Shown here: piece by piece, positions 23,285-32,959 of the stretch | Layout of the letters: each line of letters opens with the position of its first letter | Numbering within the stretch: the stretch's first letter is position 1 | DNA from: Euzebya sp. | GTDB taxonomy: Bacteria; Actinomycetota; Nitriliruptoria; Euzebyales; Euzebyaceae | Assembly (NCBI RefSeq): GCF_964222135.1 | Contig: NZ_CAXQBR010000104.1 | Span: 43,271-107,270 of the forward strand | Direction of reading: 5' to 3' | Length of the DNA: 64,000 nucleotides | Notes under the pieces: model-generated | Database searches by the model: none | Seen by the model: the letters and a program-made list of their open reading frames with translations, nothing else | What the model was told of the DNA's origin: nothing | Position numbers and translations under genes: made by a program

Positions 23285-24697
23285 ATGCGCACCGAGGACC
23301 TCGACACCGCGCCCGCCCTCGCGGCGGCGGTGCGGCGACGGTCGATCGGGGCGCGGGAGCTGGTGGTCGCCGCCCTGGACGCGATCGAGGACGTCGACGG
23401 GCGCATCGGCGCCACGGTCCACGTCGACGCCGATCGGGCGCTCGCGGCCGCCGAGGCGATAGACGAGGACGCGGTGGCGCGACCCGAGGCGCTGGGGCCC
23501 TACGCCGGGGTCCCGACGCTCATCAAGGACCTGAACAACGTCGCCGGCATGCCGACGACGTTCGGGGCACGGTCCATGGCCGACTTCACCCCGCCGTTCG
23601 ACGACGAGGCGGTCCGCCGCATCCGCGCCGCCGGCTTCGTCATCCTCGGCAAGAGCGCCGCCCCGGAGGTCGGCAGCCTGCCGGTCACCGAGTCGGCGCT
23701 GCACGGGGCCTGCCGCAACCCCTGGGACCTCGACCGCACGGCCGGCGGGTCGAGCGGCGGTGCGGCCGCGGCGATCGCCGCCGGCTACGTGGTGGCGGCC
23801 CACGGCAGCGACGGCGGCGGCTCGATACGCATCCCGGCGGCCTGCTGCGGGGTCACCGGCATCAAGCCGTCGCGCGGACGGGTGTCGAACGCCCCGCTCT
23901 TCGGCGACCAGGTCATGGGCTTCGCGACCCAGGGCCCCCTCGGACGTCGACTGGTCGACGCCGCCGCCCTCCTCGACGTGATGCAGGGGCCGGCTCCGGG
24001 CGACCCGGTGGTCGTGGCGCCGCTCGACGGCTCCTCGGTCGAAGCGGTCGGGCGCGACCCAGGCCGCTGCCGCATCGGGGTGGTGACCGCCGTGCCGTGG
24101 GCCACCCCTGACCGGGCGACCGCGGCGGCCGTGGCGCGGGCCGTCGAGCTGCTCGAGGACCTGGGCCACGTCGTCGAGGCGCTCGACCTGCGGCTGCCGT
24201 CCAGCCTGATCGACGACTTCCTCCGCGTCTGGAGCGCGTCGGTCGCGGCGAACCCGCTGCCCGACGACCAGCTCGAACCCCACAACCGGCGCTTCGCAGC
24301 CGACGGCCACGCGCTGAGCGCCCCCGCGCTGCTGCGGGCCGTCACCAGCCTCCAGGCGGCCAGTCGCGGGGCCGCCGCGGCGAGCGAGCCGTACGACGCG
24401 GTGCTCGCGCCCGTGGTGACGCGGCCCGCCGTGGCGATCGGGACGTTCACCGAGCTGCCGCCCGAGGCGCTGGCCGGCGCCCTCGCCGAGTGGTTGGGGG
24501 TGACCCCGGTCGTGAACGTGACCGGCCAGCCGGCCGTGGCCCTCCCGGTCGACCTGAGCGGCGAGGGGCTGCCGGTCGGCGTCCAGCTGATCGGCCGGGC
24601 CGCCGGGGAGGAGCCCCTCCTGGGCCTGGCCGGGTCACTCGAGCGGGCCCTCGCCTGGGACCGCCGTCCGCCGTCCCCCGTGGGAGCCCGGCGGTGA
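23285..24697 (+). CDS. Amidase-signature family amidase
   Basis: A 470-aa Ser-cisSer-Lys amidase. The catalytic Lys is in PTLIKDLNN (near residue 81), the cis-Ser in TAGGSSGGAAAA (near 160), and the nucleophile Ser in GSDGGGSIRIPAACCG (near 184). It should hydrolyse an amide or aryl-amide; GatA-type function is unlikely, as no gatC or gatB is adjacent. It overlaps the beta-propeller gene by GTGA, so the pair is co-translated. Substrate unknown. Confidence 0.93.
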   Translation: MRTEDLDTAPALAAAVRRRSIGARELVVAALDAIEDVDGRIGATVHVDADRALAAAEAIDEDAVARPEALGPYAGVPTLIKDLNNVAGMPTTFGARSMADFTPPFDDEAVRRIRAAGFVILGKSAAPEVGSLPVTESALHGACRNPWDLDRTAGGSSGGAAAAIAAGYVVAAHGSDGGGSIRIPAACCGVTGIKPSRGRVSNAPLFGDQVMGFATQGPLGRRLVDAAALLDVMQGPAPGDPVVVAPLDGSSVEAVGRDPGRCRIGVVTAVPWATPDRATAAAVARAVELLEDLGHVVEALDLRLPSSLIDDFLRVWSASVAANPLPDDQLEPHNRRFAADGHALSAPALLRAVTSLQAASRGAAAASEPYDAVLAPVVTRPAVAIGTFTELPPEALAGALAEWLGVTPVVNVTGQPAVALPVDLSGEGLPVGVQLIGRAAGEEPLLGLAGSLERALAWDRRPPSPVGARR

Positions 24698-26496
24698 GCC
24701 CCACGTCGGTCGGCACCGCGGCACCGGGCTGGCCCACGTCCGGGGCGACCCTCGACGCCGACCGGCTGCACGTGGTCTCGCGCAACCTCGACCGGACCCG
24801 GGTCGCCGAGATCGACATCGACGCGATGGCCGTGGTCCGCCAGCGCACCATCGGCGCAGGTGACGGGGCGTGGGGCCTCACCACCGCGCCCGACGGGGTC
24901 TACGTCGGGCTGTTCGGCGCCCGGGGATCGGGGAACCTCTACCGCCTCACCGGGGCGTCGAGCAGCGCGGTCGCCGCGTTGGCCGTCGACTACCTCTGGG
25001 ACCTCGCCGCGGGTGACGACGGCAGCGTGGTCGGCGTCGGCGGCAACCCCGGGCTGGTGTTCCGCTACGACCCCGCGACCCGACGGGCGACCGACCTCGG
25101 CATCCTCACCACCCGGCAGCGCCCGCGGACCTGCGCCGCCGTCGGCTCACGCGTGGTGGTCGGCGGCAAGGACGACGACCGGGCGGTCCTCGTCGACCGC
25201 GTCGCCACCGGCGGCGCGGTGCGGTCCCTCCTCCCCGTCGCGCTGCGCACGGACGACACCGTCTACTGCAGCGCCGTCACCGGCGACGGGCAGATCGCTG
25301 TCGGGACGGCCGGCCGCGACCTCGACCGGCCCGCCATCGCCGTGATCCCACCGGGCCGCCCCGACGACGCGCTGGTGGCCCGCCTGCCACGGGAGGCGCT
25401 GGTCGACACCGTCGCCTGCGACGGCCAGGCCGTCTACGCCACCGCGCGGCCGTCCGGCGCGATCTACCGCCTGGACGGCGCCACCGGTCAGCTCACGCGC
25501 CTCGCCGTGCCGGTGCCGATGTCCGAGACCCGCCTGCTCGAGGTGGTCGACGGTGACCTGATCGGCGTGTCCGCCGACGGGAGCGCCTGGCGCCACGACG
25601 TCGCCAGCGGCGAGACCCGCGTCGTCACCGTCGACGACCTCGGCCTCGTCCGCCGGCCACAGCGCGGCCAGTCGATCTGCGCGGGCGCGGACCGCGTCGA
25701 CGTCGGCGGGTCCTTCTCGATGACCCGGCACCGCCCGGCCGCGGGCACCGCGACCACGCGGTTCGTGCCGGGCGAGCCGAAGGCGATGGTCGACGTCGAC
25801 GGGACGACCTGGTTCGCGGTGTACCCGATCGGTGAGGTGTGGGCCTGGCCCGCCGACGCCGATGCGCCCCACCGGGTCACCCAGCTCGACTCCGACCAGC
25901 TCCGCCCCGTCGCGATGGCCCACCTCGCCCAGCTCGACGCCCTGGTGTGCACGACCACCGACGACCTGCGTCGGAGCCTCCTCAACACCATCGACCCCGT
26001 GACCGGGCGCGTCGACGCGGTCGTCAACCCCCTGGGTGGCGAGGTCCTGGCCGGCGTCACGACCGCCGGCACGACCATCTACGTCGGCGGGTCCGGGAGC
26101 CGACCGTCGGTGGCGGCCTTCGACGCGGTCAGCGGCGCCCGGCTGTGGACGGTCGCCGACGTGATCCCCCAGGGCGGGTTCCTCCTCGGTCTGCAGGTGA
26201 TCGGCCCCCGGCTGCTGGTCTCCTCGAGCCGCGGCTGGGTGGCGACGATCGACCTCGCGTCCCGCGCGGTCGCCGCGCCGGTGCGGGTGGCCCAGGCCGG
26301 CGGGCAGCTGCGCCGCACCGGATCGCGGGCGCTGCTCGCCACCGGCGACCGGCTGCTCCGCATCGATCCGGTGGACCGCAGCGCCACGACCGTCGAGTCG
26401 GGCCTCGACGGGCAGTTCTGGAACTGGCCGCCCATGGACGTCGACCCCGCGGGGCGAGCCTGGCTGCTGCGCGGCCGCGACCTCGTGCACACCTGA
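24694..26496 (+). CDS. Beta-propeller repeat protein coupled to the amidase
   Basis: A 600-aa protein made of repeated beta-strand units of about 40-50 residues, with recurring G-x-x-Y/V-x-G, D-x-x-T-G/A and V-D-G-D-L patterns typical of PQQ/WD-like propellers; its length suits one large or two seven-bladed propellers. There is no signal peptide or membrane helix, so it is probably cytoplasmic. Start GTG 24694 overlaps the amidase stop. It may serve as a scaffold or a ligand-binding partner of the amidase; that is inference. Confidence 0.8.
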   Translation: MSPTSVGTAAPGWPTSGATLDADRLHVVSRNLDRTRVAEIDIDAMAVVRQRTIGAGDGAWGLTTAPDGVYVGLFGARGSGNLYRLTGASSSAVAALAVDYLWDLAAGDDGSVVGVGGNPGLVFRYDPATRRATDLGILTTRQRPRTCAAVGSRVVVGGKDDDRAVLVDRVATGGAVRSLLPVALRTDDTVYCSAVTGDGQIAVGTAGRDLDRPAIAVIPPGRPDDALVARLPREALVDTVACDGQAVYATARPSGAIYRLDGATGQLTRLAVPVPMSETRLLEVVDGDLIGVSADGSAWRHDVASGETRVVTVDDLGLVRRPQRGQSICAGADRVDVGGSFSMTRHRPAAGTATTRFVPGEPKAMVDVDGTTWFAVYPIGEVWAWPADADAPHRVTQLDSDQLRPVAMAHLAQLDALVCTTTDDLRRSLLNTIDPVTGRVDAVVNPLGGEVLAGVTTAGTTIYVGGSGSRPSVAAFDAVSGARLWTVADVIPQGGFLLGLQVIGPRLLVSSSRGWVATIDLASRAVAAPVRVAQAGGQLRRTGSRALLATGDRLLRIDPVDRSATTVESGLDGQFWNWPPMDVDPAGRAWLLRGRDLVHT

Positions 26497-26535
26497 CCCG
26501 TGCCCACCTGACACCCCAGAGGAAGGAGCAGACCC

Positions 26536-27279
26536 GTGCTCGTCGACCACCACGTCCTGGTGACCGGTGCCACCTCGGGCATCGGCCGATCCTGCGCCCG
26601 CGCCTTCGCCGCCGCCGGGGCGAACCTGACGGTCACCGGACGGCGCGGTGAGCGCCTCGCCGAGCTGGCGGCCGAGCTGGACGGGGCGGTGCGCACCCTC
26701 ACCTTCGACGTGACCGACCGGGACGCCACCCTCGCCGCCCTCGCCGACGTGCCCGCTCCCGACGTGCTGGTCAACAACGCCGGCCTCGCGAGCGGGCTCG
26801 ACCCGGTCCAGTCCGGCAGCTTCGCCGACTGGGATGCGATGCTGCAGACCAACGTCAGCGGACTGCTCACCGTCACCCGGGCGCTGCTGCCGAAGATGGT
26901 CGACCGGGGCCGGGGTCACGTGATCAACATCGGGTCGATCGCCGGCCACGAGGTCTACCCCGGCGGGGCGGTCTACTGCGCCTCGAAGCACGCCGTCGAC
27001 GCGCTCACCAAGGGGCTGCGCCTGGACCTCCTCGGCACCGGCGTCAAGGTCTCCACCGTGGATCCCGGCATGGTCGAGACCGAGTTCTCCACGGTCCGGT
27101 TCCACGGCGACGCCGACCGGGCCGCCCGCGTCTACGACGGCATGGACCCCCTCACCCCGGACGACATCGCCGAGGCCGTGGTATGGGTCGCCGATCGGCC
27201 CCGCCACGTGCAGGTCGCCGAGGTGGTGATCCTGGCCGGGGCGCAGGCCAGCGCGACGCAGGTGCACCGCCGCAGCTGA
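26536..27279 (+). CDS. Short-chain dehydrogenase (YdfG-like)
   Basis: A 247-aa classical SDR: cofactor loop VTGATSGIGRS, NNAG near residue 80, catalytic Ser in INIGSIAGHE, and Y-x3-K in YCASKHAVDALTKGLRLDLLGTGVKVSTVDPGMVETEFS. The last segment is typical of YdfG-like NADP-dependent 3-hydroxy acid dehydrogenases. The Arg in TGRRGER at the end of the second strand favours NADP(H). GGAAGGAG precedes GTG 26536. A hairpin terminator follows at once. Confidence 0.92.
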   Translation: MLVDHHVLVTGATSGIGRSCARAFAAAGANLTVTGRRGERLAELAAELDGAVRTLTFDVTDRDATLAALADVPAPDVLVNNAGLASGLDPVQSGSFADWDAMLQTNVSGLLTVTRALLPKMVDRGRGHVINIGSIAGHEVYPGGAVYCASKHAVDALTKGLRLDLLGTGVKVSTVDPGMVETEFSTVRFHGDADRAARVYDGMDPLTPDDIAEAVVWVADRPRHVQVAEVVILAGAQASATQVHRRS

Positions 27280-27302
27280 CCGTCCGGCGTGCCCCGGACG
27301 GT
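27279..27302 (+). terminator. Hairpin terminator after the SDR gene
   Basis: ACCGTCCGG-cgtgcc-CCGGACGGT: a perfect 9-bp stem with a 6-nt loop beginning at the last base of the SDR gene's stop codon. No T-run follows. Confidence 0.75.
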
Positions 27303-27498
27303 CAGGTGGACGACCGTCGGAGCCCCACCTGAGGTGTCAGGCCTGCACTGATGGGCGAGAGGGGAAGAAATCCGACCGGGCATCCTTGGCGCTCGCCCGC
27401 GCGACCTTCCCCCTCGCGGCTGCCACGTCCCGCCCTCGCGCGGAGTCGGCCCCCCGCTCGCGCCCCCACGCCTCCCCGACCCCGAGGTCACCCACCCG
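27303..27498. other. Non-coding leader of the Rpf-domain gene, with nested hairpins
   Basis: After the terminator come two overlapping inverted repeats: CAGGTGG (27303-27309) with CCACCTG (27325-27331), and CCTGA/TCAGG around a 4-nt loop (27328-27341). A GAGAGGGGAAGAAAT purine tract (27358-27372) follows, then about 120 bases of strongly C-rich sequence up to TTG 27499. There is no TAnnnT box at all on the plus strand, unlike most other leaders in this window. I looked for a ydaO (c-di-AMP) riboswitch, common before rpf genes, and do not see one. The region may hold an alternative-sigma promoter. Confidence 0.45.
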
Positions 27499-28941
27499 TT
27501 GACCACGACCATCGACATCGTGCACCAGCTCGCCCGCAGCGGGCGGGTGCGCCAGCTCGCCGCCGGCGCGAGCCTGCACGACGTCGTGCGCCGGATGAAG
27601 GGCACCGACGGGGTGGGGCTGCTCTACGACGGGGCGGGCTGGGACGCGGCGCGCATCGCCGAGGAGCTGGGATCCCACCCCCGCCAGGTCCGCGCTGACG
27701 TCGCGCGCGCCCGCCTGGCCGCGGTCGACGCCGACTGCACGCCGTGTGCCCGCCACCTCGACGGGTTGATGACGTTCGCGGCGGACGCCATCGAGCACTC
27801 GATGGGCTGCGCCGAGTGCGCGGCCACCCGGCGGGCGCTCCGCGCCGGCAAGCTCGCGCTCCGCGACCGGTGGCGCACCGACCGGACGGCCCCCACCACC
27901 CCCCTCGACGGGATCGCGTCCGCGCGCCCGGGACCCACGCCGAGCCCCGGGACCGCCTGGCGCGACCGGCACACCGAGCGGGTGCGCCGCGCCGCGGTCG
28001 AGCTGACCGCCGCCTCGGCTGCCACGGCCGCCGACGTCGGGACCGAACCGTCGACCCCGACCGCCGCCGAGCCGGCCACCGGCCGGCAGGGCGACGCGGC
28101 CGAGGACGCCGAGCGGACCGCGCCGAGCCGCGGGCCCGTGCTGTCGCTGCCGGACCGCACGCCGGGGCGGACCCGCATCACCGCCACCGCCGAGCCAGAG
28201 GGCGACGTCGCGGTCGACCCCGGGACCGCGACCGGACGGCGGCGTGGGCGCCGGCTGCTGCTCGCACCCGTGCGCGCCCTGCACCGCGTCGTGGTCACCG
28301 CGCTCGCGATGGTGATGGCGCTGCCGGGACGACTCCCCCGCGCGGTCGTGCTGGTCGCGCTCGTGGTCACCGGTGCGGTGGGCCTGGTGGCCGCGACCGC
28401 GGACACCCGGACCCCGCGCATCGCCGCCGACGGCCCTCCAGCTGACCTCGCATCTCCGGGTCTCACCCCCCCGGGCCTGGCGACGTCGCCGGCCGCGGTC
28501 GATGCGACCGCCACCCCCACCCCGGCGGTGGGATCGGCGGACCTCGTGCAACCCCTCGCGCTGACCGCCGCCCCGACCCCGACCCCGACGCCCACGCCGA
28601 CACCCACACCCACCCCGACCCCGACCCCGACCCCGACGGTGGATCCGCGGGACCGGATCGTGCCGACCCCGCTGCCGGCCCCCGAGCACCCCTCGGACCC
28701 GACGATCGCCACCTGGCAGCGCCTGGCGCAGTGCGAGTCGTCGGGCAACTGGGGGATCAACTCGGGCAACGGCTTCTACGGCGGGCTGCAGTTCACGCTC
28801 GACAGCTGGCGGCTGGTGGGCGGCTCGGGGATGCCCCACGAGCACTCCGCCCTCGAGCAGATCCGCCGGGCCGAGCGGCTCCTCGGCCTGCAGGGCTGGG
28901 TCGCCTGGCCCGTCTGCTCGGCCAAGCTCGGGCTGCGCTGA
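27499..28941 (+). CDS. Transmembrane protein: sigma4-like HTH + zinc finger + PT repeat + extracellular Rpf domain
   Basis: A 480-aa protein with an unusual domain order. Residues about 38-75 (GVGLLYDGAGWDAARIAEELGSHPRQVRADVARARLAAV) resemble the region-4 helix-turn-helix of ECF sigma factors. C80-x2-C83 and H100-x3-C104-x2-C107 resemble a zf-HC2 anti-sigma zinc site. A long basic, disordered linker leads to one membrane helix (about 282-300). Outside lie an (PT)n spacer (359-380) and a C-terminal Rpf/transglycosylase-like domain (about 402-476) with catalytic Glu in CESSGNW and paired cysteines 412/473. It would cleave peptidoglycan outside while a DNA- or sigma-binding head stays inside. 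The start is TTG 27499 with a weak GAGG upstream. Confidence 0.82.
   Translation: MTTTIDIVHQLARSGRVRQLAAGASLHDVVRRMKGTDGVGLLYDGAGWDAARIAEELGSHPRQVRADVARARLAAVDADCTPCARHLDGLMTFAADAIEHSMGCAECAATRRALRAGKLALRDRWRTDRTAPTTPLDGIASARPGPTPSPGTAWRDRHTERVRRAAVELTAASAATAADVGTEPSTPTAAEPATGRQGDAAEDAERTAPSRGPVLSLPDRTPGRTRITATAEPEGDVAVDPGTATGRRRGRRLLLAPVRALHRVVVTALAMVMALPGRLPRAVVLVALVVTGAVGLVAATADTRTPRIAADGPPADLASPGLTPPGLATSPAAVDATATPTPAVGSADLVQPLALTAAPTPTPTPTPTPTPTPTPTPTPTVDPRDRIVPTPLPAPEHPSDPTIATWQRLAQCESSGNWGINSGNGFYGGLQFTLDSWRLVGGSGMPHEHSALEQIRRAERLLGLQGWVAWPVCSAKLGLR
28573..28638 (+). repeat. Pro-Thr dipeptide microsatellite (CCGACC-type repeat)
   Basis: Eleven Pro-Thr pairs encoded by variants of CCSACS. 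The repeat forms the rigid extracellular spacer of the Rpf-domain protein and is likely to vary in length between strains. Confidence 0.85.
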
Positions 28942-28957
28942 CCCCCGGCGGGCGGCG

Positions 28958-30874
28958 CTACGCGCCGGCGAACTGGGTGCGGTACAGCTGGGCGTAGCGC
29001 CCCTCGGCGCTGACCAGCTCGGCGTGCGTGCCGCGCTGGGTGACCACCCCGTCCTCGATGACGAGGATCTGGTCGGCGTCGACGATCGTGGACAGCCGGT
29101 GGGCGATGACCAGGCTGGTCCGGCCCGTCAGCGCCTCCTGCAGGGCGGCCTGGATGCGCTCCTCGTTGTCGGAGTCGAGGTGGCTCGTGGCCTCGTCGAG
29201 CACGATGATCGCCGGGTCCTTCAACAGGACGCGGGCGATGGCGAGGCGCTGCTTCTCACCTCCGGACAGGCGGTAGCCGCGGTCGCCGACGACGGTGTCG
29301 TAGCCGTCGGGCAGGCCGGCGATCACGTCGTGGATCTGCGCGGCCGCGCAGGCCGCGCGGATCTGGGCGTCGGTGGCGCCCGGTGCGGCGTAGCGCAGGT
29401 TGGCGCCGATCGTGTCGTGGAACAGGTGGGGGTCCTGGCTGACGACGCCGACCGCGGCTGACAACGACGCCAGGGTCAGGTCGCGGACGTCGTGGCCGTC
29501 GATCTGGACCGCGCCGGACCCGACGTCGTAGAGCCGGCTGACCAGGCTGAGGATGGTCGACTTGCCCGCGCCGCTCGGGCCGACCAGCGCGACGGTCTGC
29601 CCCGCCGCCGCGGTGAAGGAGACGCCGCGGAGCACCTCCTCCCCCGGACGGGTGTCGAGGACGTCGGACCAGGAGTCGAGGGAGCTGATGGTCGACTCGC
29701 GGGCCGTCGGGTAGGCGAAGTGCACGTCGTCGAAGACGACCTCGCCGCGCGGCTCGTCCAGGTCGACGGCGTCCGGCGCGTCGGCGATGGGGTGGGCGAT
29801 GTCGAGCACCTCGAAGACCCGATCGAAGCTGACCAGCGCGGTCAGCACCTCGACCGGGGCGTTCGAGAGGGCCGCGAGGGGTTGGTAGGCCTGGGTCACC
29901 AGGGCTCCGAAGGTCACCAGGTCCCCGATGCTGAGGGAACCGGACAGCGCCAGGCGGCCGCCGACCAGGTACACCGCCGCGGTCCCCAGCGCGCCCATCA
30001 GGCTGAGGATCACGAAGAACATGCGCCCGACGACCGCGGTCCGGACGCCGATGTCGGCCACCCGGCGGGCCGAGGCGCCGAAGGCGTCGGTCTCCTCCTC
30101 GGGGCGGCCGAAGAGCTTGACCACCATCGCGCCGGCGACGTTGAACCGCTCGGTCATCGTGGTGTTCATCTCGGCGTTGAGCTCCATCGACTCGCGCGTC
30201 AGGCCCTGCAGCCGCTTCGCGACGCCCTTGGCGGCCAGCACGAAGAAGGGCAGGACGGCGAGGGTGAGGAGGGTCAGCTGCCAGTTGATCGCGAGCATCA
30301 GCCCGACCGTGGCCACCACCTGGACGACGTTGGCGACCAAGGTCCCGAAGGTGCCGGTCAGCGCCGACTGGGCGCCGACGACGTCGTTGTTGAGGCGGCT
30401 GATGAGCGCGCCGGTCTGGGTGCGGGTGAAGAACGCGATCGGCATCCGCTGGACGTGGTCGAACAGCGCGCGCCGCAGGTCGTGGATGAGCTGCTCGCCG
30501 ATCCAGGCGGACTGGTGGCGCTGGGCGACGCTCAGCACCCCGGTCGCGATCGCGGTGCCGACCAACCCGAGGGCGAGCCAGGTGACCTGCGAGCGCGCGC
30601 CGGCGGCGGACAGCGGATCGACGTCGGCCGTCGTCGCGTTGAGCGCGTCGACGATCAGGCCGATGAGGCGGGCCGGGACGACGCTCAGGGCGCTGGCGCC
30701 GGCGATCAGCACGATCAGCCACACCAACCGCCCCCTGTACGGCTTCGCGAAGCTGGTCCACACCCGCCGGATCAGGCCCTTGCGGAGGGGCGTGTCGGCG
30801 TTCTGGCCGCGCCAGACGTGCCCGATGCCGGGTGACATCGGGCGGCCACCCGCCATCCGTGGGGAGAACGACAT
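28958..30874 (-). CDS. ABC exporter (MsbA/MDR-type half-transporter)
   Basis: A 638-aa fusion of a six-helix exporter domain (about residues 55-350) and an ATPase domain. Walker A is VGPSGAGKST, the signature is LSGGEKQRLAIARV, Walker B/E is IIVLDEATSHLD and the H-loop is VIAHRLST. It would act as a homodimer or with a partner; substrate unknown (lipid or drug). ATG 30874 is used because residues before it in the open frame are Arg/Gly-rich filler. The ABC-F gene lies 53 bp upstream on the same strand. Confidence 0.92.
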   Translation of the reverse strand: MSFSPRMAGGRPMSPGIGHVWRGQNADTPLRKGLIRRVWTSFAKPYRGRLVWLIVLIAGASALSVVPARLIGLIVDALNATTADVDPLSAAGARSQVTWLALGLVGTAIATGVLSVAQRHQSAWIGEQLIHDLRRALFDHVQRMPIAFFTRTQTGALISRLNNDVVGAQSALTGTFGTLVANVVQVVATVGLMLAINWQLTLLTLAVLPFFVLAAKGVAKRLQGLTRESMELNAEMNTTMTERFNVAGAMVVKLFGRPEEETDAFGASARRVADIGVRTAVVGRMFFVILSLMGALGTAAVYLVGGRLALSGSLSIGDLVTFGALVTQAYQPLAALSNAPVEVLTALVSFDRVFEVLDIAHPIADAPDAVDLDEPRGEVVFDDVHFAYPTARESTISSLDSWSDVLDTRPGEEVLRGVSFTAAAGQTVALVGPSGAGKSTILSLVSRLYDVGSGAVQIDGHDVRDLTLASLSAAVGVVSQDPHLFHDTIGANLRYAAPGATDAQIRAACAAAQIHDVIAGLPDGYDTVVGDRGYRLSGGEKQRLAIARVLLKDPAIIVLDEATSHLDSDNEERIQAALQEALTGRTSLVIAHRLSTIVDADQILVIEDGVVTQRGTHAELVSAEGRYAQLYRTQFAGA

Positions 30875-30927
30875 GGCGCCATGATGCCCGCGTCGGCACG
30901 CCGCCTCCCCGGCGGGGCCGCCCCGGG

Positions 30928-32889
30928 TCAGCTGACGGCGGCCTCCGCGGCGTCGAGGGCCTCCACGAGCCCCTCCCACTCGGCGGTCGCCGCGGCCGCG
31001 CGCTCCTTGGCCTCGCCGTGGCGGCGTGACAGCTCGGCGGCGGCCTGCGGGTCGTCGTATGCGCCCGGGGCGGCCATCTCGCGCTGGACCGCCGCCACCT
31101 CGTCCTCGGCGGCCATGAGCGCCGCCTCCGCCTTGCCCAGTCGCGTCCGCAGGTCCTTGGTCTCGCGGTGCAGGCGGTTGCGGCGCTCGGCCTCGGCGCG
31201 CTTGTCCGCCTTGCGGTCCGCGGGCTCACCTCGTGCGGCCGCGCCGGCCGCCTGCGGGTCGAGGGGCCGGCCGAGGTAGTCGAGGCCGACCTTCTCCGCG
31301 TAGCTCGCGTAGTCGCCGAGGTGCACCCGCGCGGTCTGGTCGCCGACGGCGATGATGACGTCGGCGACGTTGCGGATCAGGTGGCGGTCGTGGCTGATCA
31401 GCACGACCGTGCCCGGGTAGTCGAGCAGCGCGTCCTCGATCACGTCGCGGCTGGCGATGTCGAGGTGGTTGGTCGGCTCGTCCATGCACAGCAGGTTCGC
31501 CGGGTGGGCGATCAGCTTGGCCAGGGCGACCCGGGCCCGCTCGCCGCCCGACAGCACGCTGATCCGCTTGTCGGCGTCGTCGCCGGAGAACAGGAACGAC
31601 CCGAGGACGTCGCGGGGGTTGACCGTCGAGGTGTCGACGGAGGCGGCGACCTCCTGCAGGGCGGTGCGGTCCATGTGGAGCGCGTCGACCTGGTGCTGGG
31701 CGTAGTAGGCGACCTGCACGTTGTGGCCCAGGGTCCGCTCGCCCTCGTCGGGGGTGACCGCACCGACGAGCATCTTGAGGAGGGTCGACTTGCCCGCCCC
31801 GTTCGGACCGACGAGGGCGACCTTCTGCCCGCGCTCGAGGGCGAGGTCGAGGTCGCGGTACACCACGTTGTCGCCGTAGGCCTTCGACACGCCAGACAGC
31901 TCGATCACCGTCCGCCCGGACCGCGGCGCGGCGCCGAAGGACAGCTTCATCGACTTCCGCCGGCTGTCGGGCGCCTCGATCGCGTCCATCTTCTCGAGCA
32001 TCTTGATGCGCGACTGGACCTGGGCCGCCTTCGACGCCTTGTAGCGGAACCGCTCGACGAACCGCTCGATCTCGGCGACCCGCTTGGCCTGGTTCTTCGC
32101 CTGCGCGGCGAGCTGCTCCTGGCGCTCGGCCCGCTGGGTCACGAACGCCGCGTAGTCGCCGGTGTAGGTGGTGACGCGCCCGTCGGCGACCTCGACGATC
32201 CGGTTGGACGACGCGTTGATGAAGTCGCGGTCGTGGCTGATCAGGATCACCGCGCCGTCGTAGCCGGCGATGAACTGCTGCAGCCAGCCGACGCTCTCGA
32301 GGTCGAGGTGGTTGGTGGGCTCGTCGAGGAGCAGGACCTCGGGGTGGCGCAGCAGCAGGCGGCCCAGCGCCACCCGCATCATCCACCCGCCGGAGAGGGA
32401 CCGGACCGGCTGGTCGAGGGCGGCCTCGTCGAAGCCGAGCCCGCCGAGGATGCGGCGGGCCCGCGCCTCGAGGTCGTAGCCGCCCAGCAGCTCGAAGCGG
32501 TCCTGGAGGTGGCCGAACTCGGCCAGCACGGACTCGTCGTCGGGGTCCTCGGCCATGGCCATCCCGAGCTCGGCCAGCCGCTCCTCGATGGCCTTCACCG
32601 GCACGCCGTCGACCACGAGGTCGACGGGGGTGGGTGCCCGGTCGGCGTCCTGGGAGGCCGCCCACTCGGCGATGTCCTGCTCGAGGACGCCGATCTCGAT
32701 GCCCTTGGCGACCGCCACCTCACCGGCGTCGGGCTTCTCGACGCCGCTGATGATCTTCAGGAGCGTCGTCTTGCCCGCCCCGTTCGGCCCGACGATCGCC
32801 GTGCGGGTGCCGGCGTCGAAGCGGAGGCTGACGTCGGCGAAGAGGGTGCGGCCGCCGAAGGCCTTCGCGACGCTGTTGACGGTGATCAT
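30928..32889 (-). CDS. ABC-F family ATPase
   Basis: A 653-aa soluble twin-ATPase: [17 protein letters not shown] and [18 protein letters not shown]-loops, signatures [13 protein letters not shown] and [13 protein letters not shown], and a charged inter-domain linker (about residues 240-320) that would reach the ribosomal P-site tRNA region. The C-terminal coiled coil (about 560-650) is of the Uup type. It acts in translation rather than transport. A TAGCCT box lies 8 nt before ATG 32889, so it is leaderless. Antibiotic-resistance versus housekeeping function cannot be told; the housekeeping type is likelier. Confidence 0.93.
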   Translation of the reverse strand: MITVNSVAKAFGGRTLFADVSLRFDAGTRTAIVGPNGAGKTTLLKIISGVEKPDAGEVAVAKGIEIGVLEQDIAEWAASQDADRAPTPVDLVVDGVPVKAIEERLAELGMAMAEDPDDESVLAEFGHLQDRFELLGGYDLEARARRILGGLGFDEAALDQPVRSLSGGWMMRVALGRLLLRHPEVLLLDEPTNHLDLESVGWLQQFIAGYDGAVILISHDRDFINASSNRIVEVADGRVTTYTGDYAAFVTQRAERQEQLAAQAKNQAKRVAEIERFVERFRYKASKAAQVQSRIKMLEKMDAIEAPDSRRKSMKLSFGAAPRSGRTVIELSGVSKAYGDNVVYRDLDLALERGQKVALVGPNGAGKSTLLKMLVGAVTPDEGERTLGHNVQVAYYAQHQVDALHMDRTALQEVAASVDTSTVNPRDVLGSFLFSGDDADKRISVLSGGERARVALAKLIAHPANLLCMDEPTNHLDIASRDVIEDALLDYPGTVVLISHDRHLIRNVADVIIAVGDQTARVHLGDYASYAEKVGLDYLGRPLDPQAAGAAARGEPADRKADKRAEAERRNRLHRETKDLRTRLGKAEAALMAAEDEVAAVQREMAAPGAYDDPQAAAELSRRHGEAKERAAAATAEWEGLVEALDAAEAAVS

Positions 32890-32897
32890 CGACCGGC

Positions 32898-32950
32898 AGG
32901 CTACGACGATCGACCCCGAGCGCAGCGGGCTGCACCGCCCCCGCTAGTCT
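32898..32950. promoter_or_regulatory. Divergent leaderless promoters of the ABC-F gene and the 130-aa membrane gene
   Basis: Minus strand TAGCCT (32903-32898) is 8 nt before ATG 32889. Plus strand TAGTCT (32945-32950) is 9 nt before GTG 32960. Both fit TAnnnT. Confidence 0.55.
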
Positions 32951-32959
32951 TCCGGCACT

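Noticed and set aside
27303..27498. ydaO-type c-di-AMP riboswitch before the Rpf-domain gene
   Set aside because: Often found before actinobacterial rpf genes, and pgpH is in the window, but I could not find the conserved GCTAAC-type and GGGG..GAA elements.
28573..28638. Sequencing or assembly artefact in the CCSACS repeat
   Set aside because: The repeat stays in frame and encodes a Pro-Thr stalk typical of extracellular linkers, between a membrane helix and the Rpf domain, so it fits the protein.
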